From: Phytoactinopolyspora endophytica
GTDB lineage: Bacteria > Actinomycetota > Actinomycetes > Jiangellales > Jiangellaceae
NCBI RefSeq assembly: GCF_004138495.1
Contig: NZ_ML142852.1
Location: 169,032-180,799 of the forward strand
Direction of reading: 5' to 3'
DNA: 11,768 bases
The translations under genes and the position numbers were made by a program. Position 1 is the first letter of the stretch. Each line of letters begins with the position of its first letter. This document shows, one piece after another, positions 1 to 4,902 of this stretch. The notes under the pieces are model-generated. The model saw nothing but the letters and a program-made list of their open reading frames with translations. It was not told the DNA's origin and did not search any database.

Positions 1-1
1 G

Positions 2-30
2 GGTGGCTGGGGGCCGCAGCCCCCAGCACC
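2..30. terminator. Strong stem-loop downstream of rpsD
   Basis: gctgggggc (6-14) pairs perfectly with gcccccagc (19-27) around the 4-nt loop cgca, and ggt (2-4) pairs with acc (28-30) beyond one bulged base. It lies 37 nt beyond the rpsD stop on the transcribed strand. Any T-run would fall outside the window, so terminator or attenuator status before rpoA cannot be judged. Confidence 0.45.
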
Positions 31-66
31 GATATTCAGTTGGTCGAGCGATGCTCGGGCGAGGCT

Positions 67-675
67 CTACTTCTTCGAGTAGAACTCGACGATGAGCTGC
101 TCCTGCACCGGCGTGTCGATCTGCTGCCGGGTGGGGAGCTGGTGGACCAGGACACGCATGGCGTTCGGGACCACTTCGAGCCACGCCGGCACCGTGCGCT
201 CGCCATGTGTCTCACGAGCGATGATGAACGGCGTCATCTCCTTGGACTTGTCTCGCACGTCGATCACGTCGTGCTCACCCACCTGGTACGAGGGGATGTC
301 GACCTTCCTGCCGTTGACGAGGAAGTGGCCGTGTACGACGAGCTGGCGCGCGTGACGCCGGGTGCGGGCGAGGCCGGCCCGGTAGACCACGTTGTCCAGG
401 CGCGCTTCCAGGATCTGCAGCAGCCGTTCGCCGGTGCGACCCTTCGTCTTGTTGGCCTGGTCGTAATAGCGGCGGAACTGCTTCTCCAGAACGCCGTACG
501 TGAACCGCGCCTTCTGCTTCTCGTGCAGCTGGACGCGGTACTCGCTCTCCTTCTGCCGCGCTCGGCCATGCTGGCCCGGCGGGTATGGACGCCGCTCGTA
601 AGCCTTGTCCTCGCCCAGCAGATCCACGCCGAGGCGGCGCGACTTCTTAGTGATGGGGCCGGTGTATCGAGCCAT
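67..675 (-). CDS. rpsD: 30S ribosomal protein S4, cysteine-free form
   Basis: S4 nucleates 30S assembly and in many bacteria also regulates the alpha operon. The 202-residue product begins MARYTGPITKKSRRLGVDLL and has the PPGQHGRARQKESEYRVQL segment, KQFRRYYDQANKTKG, the S4 RNA-binding domain (RLDNVVYRAGLARTRRHARQ, then VNGRKVDIPSYQV), and the end VQEQLIVEFYSKK. There is no cysteine in the protein, so the N-terminal zinc knuckle of C+ S4 is absent. The nearest GGAG is about 13 bases from the ATG. A strong stem-loop lies downstream, then the window ends; rpoA is normally the next gene. Confidence 0.98.
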   Translation of the reverse strand: MARYTGPITKKSRRLGVDLLGEDKAYERRPYPPGQHGRARQKESEYRVQLHEKQKARFTYGVLEKQFRRYYDQANKTKGRTGERLLQILEARLDNVVYRAGLARTRRHARQLVVHGHFLVNGRKVDIPSYQVGEHDVIDVRDKSKEMTPFIIARETHGERTVPAWLEVVPNAMRVLVHQLPTRQQIDTPVQEQLIVEFYSKK

Positions 676-709
676 TGTGGTACTTCAACTCCTCGTGATC
701 TCGGGCTTG

Positions 710-1111
710 TCAGACGCGGCGGCGCTTCGGCGGGCGGCAACCGTTGTGCGCCTGCGGCGTCACATCCGAGATCGAACCGACCTCGAGGCCGACGGCCTGC
801 AGCGACCGGATGGCGGTCTCACGGCCCGAGCCCGGACCCTTGACCAGGACGTCGACCTTGCGCATGCCGTGCTCCTGTGCACGCCGCGCTGCGGCCTCAG
901 CGGCCATCTGGGCGGCGTACGGGGTCGATTTACGCGAGCCCTTGAAGCCGACCTGGCCAGCGCTGGCCCACGAGATCACATTTCCCTGCGGGTCAGTGAT
1001 CGACACAATCGTGTTGTTGAACGTGCTCTTGATGTGCGCAACACCGTGCGCGACGTTCTTTCGTTCCTTGCGACGCACCTTAGTGGGGGTGCGGCCTTTG
1101 GCTGGTGGCAT
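710..1111 (-). CDS. rpsK: 30S ribosomal protein S11
   Basis: S11 forms part of the 30S platform near the E site and the mRNA exit. The 133-residue product has the basic N-terminus, then [18 protein letters not shown], the segment [59 protein letters not shown] and the C-terminal [17 protein letters not shown]. Length is normal. AGGAG about nine bases before the ATG is a good ribosome binding site. A 34-nt gap leads to rpsD. Confidence 0.98.
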   Translation of the reverse strand: MPPAKGRTPTKVRRKERKNVAHGVAHIKSTFNNTIVSITDPQGNVISWASAGQVGFKGSRKSTPYAAQMAAEAAARRAQEHGMRKVDVLVKGPGSGRETAIRSLQAVGLEVGSISDVTPQAHNGCRPPKRRRV

Positions 1112-1161
1112 TGATGGTTCTCCTGTCCGAAAAGTCTGTTGCGGTCAGCGCCGCGGGAAGG

Positions 1162-1539
1162 TCACTTGCCGGCCTTCTTCTTGCCGGCCACGGTCTTCTT
1201 CTTGCCCTTACGAGTACGGGCATTGGTGTGCGTGCGCTGACCACGGACAGGAAGCCCGCGGCGGTGCCGGATGCCCTGGTAACTACCGATCTCGATCTTC
1301 CGGCGAATGTCGCCCTGCACTTCGCGGCGCAGGTCACCCTCGGTCTGGTAGTTGTTCTCGATCCAGTCACGGAGCTTGATCAGCTCGTCGTCACCCAGGT
1401 CTCTGACTCGAAGGTCCGGACTGATGCCGGTCTCCTTCAACGTCTCGAGCGCACGGGTACGGCCGATGCCGAAGATGTAGGTCAGGGCGACCTCCAGGCG
1501 CTTCTCGCGCGGGAGGTCGACACCAACAAGGCGTGCCAT
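1162..1539 (-). CDS. rpsM: 30S ribosomal protein S13
   Basis: S13 lies at the top of the 30S head and contacts L5 and P-site tRNA. From ATG 1539 the product is 125 residues: [19 protein letters not shown], then [19 protein letters not shown], the helix-two-turn-helix region, and the signature [20 protein letters not shown] with the lysine-rich tail [15 protein letters not shown]. The frame is open 14 codons upstream without family similarity. It is the first gene of the S13-S11-S4 group, and 50 nt separate it from rpsK. Confidence 0.97.
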   Translation of the reverse strand: MARLVGVDLPREKRLEVALTYIFGIGRTRALETLKETGISPDLRVRDLGDDELIKLRDWIENNYQTEGDLRREVQGDIRRKIEIGSYQGIRHRRGLPVRGQRTHTNARTRKGKKKTVAGKKKAGK

Positions 1540-1774
1540 GAGTCGTGCTTCTCCTCTTCTCTTGGCCGGGCGCAGAAACACCCCTGAGCCAAGAACATGC
1601 GAAGGTCTGGACGCATCGCATCTCGGTCACGTCGTACGGTGCCGAGCCCCGGCCTTCGCACCGGGGGTAGGCGCCCATCTCCATGATCATTCGGAGCCAG
1701 GCGCTGCTGATACGCTGTGCGGTTATTCAGTTGTCATCAGGTGGCGCTGATGGCGCCACATGGTGGCGACGCGA
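1540..1774 (-). promoter_or_regulatory. rpmJ-rpsM spacer with stem-loops
   Basis: A 235-nt gap at the head of the alpha-type cluster. It holds gtggcgc/gcgccac (1741-1747, 1753-1759; 5-nt loop) just after rpmJ and ccccgg/ccgggg (1647-1652, 1661-1666; 8-nt loop) overlapping an alternative ggtgc/gcacc pairing (1638-1642, 1658-1662). In E. coli S4 represses the alpha operon through a pseudoknot around the rpsM start; nothing here proves an equivalent. GAGGAG about 11 nt before 1539 is the rpsM ribosome binding site. Confidence 0.45.
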
Positions 1775-1888
1775 TCAGCCCTGGCGCTGTTTGTGCCGAG
1801 GGTTGCTGCAGATCACCATGACCCGGCGATGCCGGCGGATCACTCTGCAGTGGTCGCACATGGGCTTGACGCTCGGTTTGACCTTCAT
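1775..1888 (-). CDS. rpmJ: 50S ribosomal protein L36, zinc-binding form
   Basis: L36 is the smallest 50S protein and is bound to 23S rRNA near the factor-binding region. The 37 residues read [14 protein letters not shown] then [20 protein letters not shown] and RQG. The zinc ligands Cys11, Cys14, Cys27 and His32 are all present, so this is the C+ form. A purine-rich GAGAGAG lies just before the ATG at 1888. It is too short for many gene callers but the family match is exact in length and motif. A 7-bp stem (1741-1747 with 1753-1759) follows the stop by 15 nt. Confidence 0.97.
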   Translation of the reverse strand: MKVKPSVKPMCDHCRVIRRHRRVMVICSNPRHKQRQG

Positions 1889-1960
1889 CAGATCTCTCTC
1901 ATCAACGCGTACTGTTCTCAGGTTCTGCCGCTGTCAGTTCCCGCCAGCACGTCAGCGCGG

Positions 1961-2182
1961 TTACTTGTATCGGTAGACGATCCGACCACGGGTCAGGTCG
2001 TACGGACTAAGCTCCACTACAACCCGGTCCTCGGGGAGGATCCGGATGTAGTACTGACGCATCTTCCCGGAAATATGCGCGAGCACCTTGTGACCGTTAT
2101 CGAGCTCGACCCGGAACATAGCGTTCGGGAGAGCCTCAGCCACGGTGCCCTCGATCTCGATGACGCCGTCCTTTTTCGGCAT
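1961..2182 (-). CDS. infA: Translation initiation factor IF-1
   Basis: IF-1 is an OB-fold protein that occupies the 30S A site during initiation. From ATG 2182 the product is 73 residues and matches the family from end to end: [40 protein letters not shown], then [19 protein letters not shown] and [10 protein letters not shown]. The frame continues upstream to an ATG at 2224 that has its own ribosome binding site-like GAGGG seven bases away, adding [14 protein letters not shown]. The GGAGG before 2182 is only two bases from the ATG, which is tight. I annotate the canonical form but the longer product is possible. Followed by rpmJ after 72 nt. Confidence 0.95.
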   Translation of the reverse strand: MPKKDGVIEIEGTVAEALPNAMFRVELDNGHKVLAHISGKMRQYYIRILPEDRVVVELSPYDLTRGRIVYRYK

Positions 2183-2344
2183 AGCCTCCGCACTTCTTTG
2201 GTCTTGGTCGTCTGCCTGCGACATACTGGACCCTCACTGCTGGACGATTCCAACGGCGGCCTGGTCATACCCCTTCCCTGACAAATCGCATCAGGAATCA
2301 GCCGCAAGGGCGGGACCAAGCAAGTCACAGTAGGCCAACGCCAG

Positions 2345-2374
2345 ATTCTACGCCACAATGGCCAGGCTGACCAA
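2345..2374 (-). promoter_or_regulatory. Probable sigma-70-type promoter of infA
   Basis: On the minus strand TTGGTC (2369-2374) and TAGAAT (2345-2350) are separated by 18 nt. The -10 matches the TAnnnT pattern well and the -35 keeps TTG. A start near 2338 would give a leader of about 155 nt to the family infA start, or about 113 nt to the upstream ATG at 2224. Confidence 0.6.
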
Positions 2375-2409
2375 ACTCGGCCTCTGGCGGTCCCTCCCCA
2401 TGCCGAGTT
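2374..2409. promoter_or_regulatory. Inverted repeat abutting the infA -35 box
   Basis: Perfect 8-bp inverted repeat aactcggc (2374-2381) and gccgagtt (2402-2409) around 20 nt. One arm touches the -35 hexamer of the infA promoter. It could be an operator or the end of the upstream transcript. Confidence 0.45.
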
Positions 2410-2432
2410 ACCTAAAGCCTGTAGTGCCAGCG

Positions 2433-2556
2433 GCTGGTGGGGAGGTCGAATTTCTTCTCGCTCTCACGCGGCCGGCGGGCGGCTTGGCTTGAGCTGGTCG
2501 CGTTGATCTGCCGCCGTGAAGAAGATCGGTCGAAGAATTTCGGCCTCCCCACCAGC
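2433..2556. repeat. 124-nt imperfect palindrome with 24-nt terminal inverted repeats
   Basis: Arms 2433-2456 and 2533-2556 match at 22 of 24 positions as inverted repeats, starting gctggtggggagg on both strands. Further pairing is possible inside (ggcggc 2478-2483 with gccgcc 2510-2515). It starts 20 nt after the DUF1707 stop on the transcribed strand. I see no target-site duplication and no T-run. It may be a terminator-like stem or a small miniature element. Confidence 0.75.
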
Positions 2557-2575
2557 GCATCCGGCAGCGCTCGGA

Positions 2576-3052
2576 TCACGAGCGGCCCGGGTCTCCCCAC
2601 TTGGACCGATACCCCAGCTCTCCGGTGCCCAGCAGTACGCCCCACGGCCCAGCCACCCAGAGCGGCCAGAAGTACTGGACGCCGTTGTCGGTCGCCGCGA
2701 GCACCAACATCCAGATCACCATGCACAGCGCGACTGTCGCACCGTAGACCCACCAGTTGACGGTGAGGAACATCCGCGAGACCCTCTGGGCGGTGATCTT
2801 ACGCTCCGGTGCAGCAGCCGAGCGCGGCCTTCGCATCACCTGGCCGGTGATCTCAGCAGGGCGACCGCGGGCGATCGGCAGATCTTCGATGATCTGATCC
2901 AGATCGCGGTACGTGCGGGCGGAGTAGGCCGACTCGATCCGCTGCAACAACTCGTCTTGGGCCAGCCGACCGTCACCGTGAGCGTCTCGGAGTATCTCCG
3001 CAACCCGCTCCCGGTCCGAGTCACCGGCACGCATGTCTGAACGGCTCGCCAT
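2576..3052 (-). CDS. DUF1707 / 2TM-domain membrane protein
   Basis: Predicted small membrane protein of unknown function, 158 residues. Residues about 7-60 match the DUF1707 pattern (MRAGDSDRERVAEILRDAHG, then GRLAQDELLQRIESAYSART and DLDQIIEDLP), a short helical module common in actinobacterial membrane proteins. A polar Arg/Pro linker follows, then two hydrophobic segments at roughly 99-120 and 127-143 with WPLWVAGPWGVLL between, which resembles the 2TM domain. The start at 3052 has no clear ribosome binding site; Met7 (3034) is an alternative and is where DUF1707 proteins often begin. A GATACT hexamer six bases before the ATG would suit a leaderless transcript but lacks a good -35. It sits inside the translation island without belonging to it. 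Confidence 0.85.
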   Translation of the reverse strand: MASRSDMRAGDSDRERVAEILRDAHGDGRLAQDELLQRIESAYSARTYRDLDQIIEDLPIARGRPAEITGQVMRRPRSAAAPERKITAQRVSRMFLTVNWWVYGATVALCMVIWMLVLAATDNGVQYFWPLWVAGPWGVLLGTGELGYRSKWGDPGRS

Positions 3053-3124
3053 GGTTCAAGTATCCGCCTGTCGGCGGGCCGCCACCATGGGGGTAACCCC
3101 CGATTCGCCCCTCAGGGACCTGGC

Positions 3125-3174
3125 GGCCACCAGAAGGTGGGGAGAGAGTCTCCGTCCAAGGAAGCTCCGGCATC
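3125..3174. repeat. Degenerate repeat unit B, copy 1
   Basis: Older copy of the B pattern (see 3230-3285). It includes ccaccagaaggtgg, itself an inverted repeat (ccacc/ggtgg), about 75-125 nt before the DUF1707 gene on the transcribed strand. Confidence 0.55.
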
Positions 3175-3229
3175 GACCGCGAGGGGCACGAGCCGATGAG
3201 GACCCACAGACTTCGAGCCCTCAGCGTTT

Positions 3230-3285
3230 GGTGACCACAGAAGGTGGGGGAGGAAGATGTCCCGGCCAGGGAAGGCTCGGGCATC
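3230..3285. repeat. Degenerate repeat unit B, copy 2
   Basis: Shares with 3125-3174 an aligned pattern: a ccac-agaaggtggg block, a purine-rich run, an imperfect tcCggcca-ggaagctc-like block and the ending ggcatc. Several substitutions and small indels separate the two, so this duplication looks older than that of unit A. Confidence 0.6.
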
Positions 3286-3346
3286 GGCGTGGGAGGAGCG
3301 CAGCGACGACCTCGCCGCGGGCGAGGACGGGACAGCTTCCTCCCCC
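3246..3346. repeat. 19-nt inverted repeat pair
   Basis: Arm 3246-3264 (gggggaggaagatgtcccg) is the reverse complement of 3328-3346 with one mismatch (3257 against 3335). The same arm also pairs with 3425-3443 in the second A copy. In a transcript this would give a 19-pair stem enclosing about 63 nt. Confidence 0.85.
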
Positions 3347-3387
3347 GCCGGCCAACTGGCCCCACAGGTCTCAGTAAGCCGAGACCA
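3303..3387. repeat. Repeat unit A, copy 1
   Basis: The 44-nt block 3303-3346 and the 28-nt block 3360-3387 match copy 2 base for base. The 13-nt core between them differs in sequence from copy 2 yet also forms an inverted repeat, ggcca/tggcc at 3350-3354 and 3357-3361. Copies are separated by 12 nt (3388-3399). Confidence 0.9.
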
Positions 3388-3399
3388 TGGAGGCTTCCC

Positions 3400-3482
3400 G
3401 CGACGACCTCGCCGCGGGCGAGGACGGGACAGCTTCCTCCCCCACCGTCGCTGTCCCCACAGGTCTCAGTAAGCCGAGACCA
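3400..3482. repeat. Repeat unit A, copy 2 (next to map)
   Basis: It consists of a 44-nt block (3400-3443) identical to copy 1, a 11-nt divergent core, and a 28-nt block (3455-3482) again identical. Inside it are cctcgcc/ggcgagg around a 3-nt loop, ggtctc/gagacc around an 8-nt loop, and an inverted repeat gggacagc/gctgtccc at 3426-3433 and 3450-3457 that spans the core. On the transcribed strand the first stem begins about ten bases after the map stop. Confidence 0.9.
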
Positions 3483-3491
3483 ACGAGGCCG

Positions 3492-4322
3492 TCAGCGATC
3501 CCCACTACCAGTGGCCGCACCCAACGATGCCAGGCGCGCTGCTCCACCATCCGGCGCGGTAAGCACGAGCGGCCCCTTGTCCGTCACCGCGATGCTGTGC
3601 TCGAAATGCGCCGACCACGACCCGTCGACACTCTTCACCGTCCACTCGTCGTCGAGCGTGTAACAGGCGGGGTCGCCCATGGTGATCATCGGTTCGATGG
3701 CGAGGCACAGGCCCGGCCGCAGCTTTGGTCCGCGTTGCCGGGTCCGGTAGTTCATGACGTGAGGATCCTGGTGCATCGCCGTCCCGATGCCGTGACCGCC
3801 GTACTCTTCGACGATCCCGTAGTCAGGGTCCCGAAACCGCACCAGGTTCTCGACCGCGGTACCGATCTCCCGCAAACGCTGTCCCGGCCGCATTGCCGCG
3901 ATCCCGGCCCACAGCGAGTCCTCACAGTCGGTCAGCAGCCGTCGTACGTCTTCGGAGACCTCACCCACTGGGATCGTCACCGCGGCGTCACCATGCCAAC
4001 CATCGACGATGGCTCCGAAGTCCAGCGAGACGATGTCGCCTTCCTGGAATGGGGTGTCGTTCGGGATTCCGTGAACCACCACGTCATTCACGGAGACGCA
4101 GATGGTCGCAGGGAAGCCGTGGTAACCAAGAAAGTTCGACGTCGCTCCCCGCGCCGCCAATTCGCGGCGGGCGATGGCGTCGAGGTCACGCCCAGTAGCA
4201 CCGGGCACCACGGCGTCTCGCATGACCGCGTGGACCTCGCTGACCACCAGACCGGCGGCACGCATGCCCTCCAGTTGGGGTTCGGTCTTGATCTCCAGCC
4301 TCTGCCGTCCGGCGCCCATCAT
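3492..4322 (-). CDS. map: Methionine aminopeptidase, type I
   Basis: MetAP removes the initiator methionine from nascent proteins at the tunnel exit. The 276-residue product has all five metal ligands of the pita-bread fold: Asp101 (SLDFG), Asp112 (HGDAA), His177 (GGHGIG), Glu210 (LAIEP) and Glu241 (HFEHS), plus the substrate-binding His84 (VHGIP). There is no N-terminal zinc-finger extension, so it is the plain type I form. The start is ATGATG at 4322/4319, seven bases after the adk stop; the frame extends 26 codons further upstream inside adk without family similarity, so the shorter form is preferred. The C-terminus has about 20 non-conserved residues. Long repeats follow directly. Confidence 0.96.
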   Translation of the reverse strand: MMGAGRQRLEIKTEPQLEGMRAAGLVVSEVHAVMRDAVVPGATGRDLDAIARRELAARGATSNFLGYHGFPATICVSVNDVVVHGIPNDTPFQEGDIVSLDFGAIVDGWHGDAAVTIPVGEVSEDVRRLLTDCEDSLWAGIAAMRPGQRLREIGTAVENLVRFRDPDYGIVEEYGGHGIGTAMHQDPHVMNYRTRQRGPKLRPGLCLAIEPMITMGDPACYTLDDEWTVKSVDGSWSAHFEHSIAVTDKGPLVLTAPDGGAARLASLGAATGSGDR

Positions 4323-4329
4323 GCGACCG

Positions 4330-4902
4330 CTACGAATTCGCGGTGATCGCGTTCTCGACGCGCGCCGCGACCTCCTCGACATGCCCCAACCCATCGACAC
4401 GCAGCAGCAGGCCGCGCTCGGCGTACACCGCCGTCAACGGAGCGGTCTGTTCTTGGTAGACATGGAGCCGGTTCCGGATCACTTCTTCGGAGTCGTCGGT
4501 ACGACCTTCCTCCGCAGCGCGTTTCAGCAGCCGCGCGACGATCTCTTCCTCGTCCACCACGAGCTCGATGACATGCTCGAGCGACGCGTTCTGGTCGGCC
4601 AGGACCGAGTCGAGGAACTCCACCTGGGCCAGGGTGCGAGGATACCCGTCGAGCAAGAACCCGTTTCCGGCATCCGGCTGTGAGAGTCGATCCTGCACCA
4701 TGTTGTTGGTGACCTCGTCAGGTACATAGTCACCGGCATCCATATACCGCTGCGCTTCGATACCCAAGGGCGTCTGCTCGGAGGCGTTGGCCCGGAAGAT
4801 GTCACCAGTGGATATCGCCGGGATGCCGAAATAGTCGGCCACCAGCTGCGCCTGCGTACCTTTACCTGCGCCCGGAGGGCCCATGATCAGAAGACGTGTC
4901 AC
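4330..4902 (-). CDS. adk: Adenylate kinase
   Basis: Adenylate kinase interconverts ATP + AMP and 2 ADP in the cytosol. The 190-residue product has the P-loop GPPGAGKGTQ at residues 8-17, the AMP-binding stretch IPAISTGDIFRANA, the DGYPRT motif near residue 82-90, and R-TDDSEEVIRNRL after the LID position. The LID is the short form without zinc-binding cysteines, which is usual in actinobacteria and explains the length of about 190 rather than 214. The GTG start overlaps the secY stop by four bases. A 7-nt gap precedes map. Confidence 0.97.
   Translation of the reverse strand: MTRLLIMGPPGAGKGTQAQLVADYFGIPAISTGDIFRANASEQTPLGIEAQRYMDAGDYVPDEVTNNMVQDRLSQPDAGNGFLLDGYPRTLAQVEFLDSVLADQNASLEHVIELVVDEEEIVARLLKRAAEEGRTDDSEEVIRNRLHVYQEQTAPLTAVYAERGLLLRVDGLGHVEEVAARVENAITANS

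Larger units (their letters stand above)
3053..3491. repeat. Non-coding structured repeat block between map and the DUF1707 gene
   Basis: This 439-nt interval holds no convincing gene. From the map side it contains two copies of an 83-85 nt unit with 97-nt offset (3400-3482 and 3303-3387), two degenerate direct repeats (3230-3285 and 3125-3174), and small stems next to the DUF1707 start: ccgcc/ggcgg at 3064-3068 and 3073-3077, ggggg/ccccc at 3089-3093 and 3097-3101, and ggccgcca/tggcggcc at 3077-3084 and 3121-3128. Short frames on both strands cross it but change length between repeat copies and have no recognisable family. Confidence 0.85.

Noticed and set aside
1720..1760. Promoter before rpsM (ATGACA and GTATCA-like hexamers)
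   Set aside because: Hexamers match the consensus poorly and the spacing is off; not enough to annotate.
1683..2281. Plus-strand frames across infA and rpmJ
   Set aside because: They are antisense to the unmistakable IF-1 and L36 genes and show no domain.
2433..2556. Insertion sequence
   Set aside because: There is no transposase frame between the arms and no target duplication visible; only a miniature element or stem-loop can be argued.
3021..3365. Minus-strand frame of 114 codons in the map-DUF1707 spacer
   Set aside because: It runs over the degenerate repeats and into the DUF1707 start, with Pro/Gly/Arg-rich low-complexity content and no family resemblance.
3303..3482. CRISPR array
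   Set aside because: Only two units, with long complex repeats and no series of equal-size unique spacers; no cas genes nearby.
3387..4346. Long plus-strand open frame of about 319 codons antisense to map, and similar ones antisense to S4, S11, L6, L5 and L14
   Set aside because: They are mirror frames of conserved minus-strand genes in GC-rich DNA, show no recognisable domain and are biased to Arg, His and Pro as expected for such shadows.
4323..4400. Upstream extension of methionine aminopeptidase inside adk
   Set aside because: Arg/Ser-rich sequence that is the other frame of adk; no zinc-finger motif as in long MetAPs.
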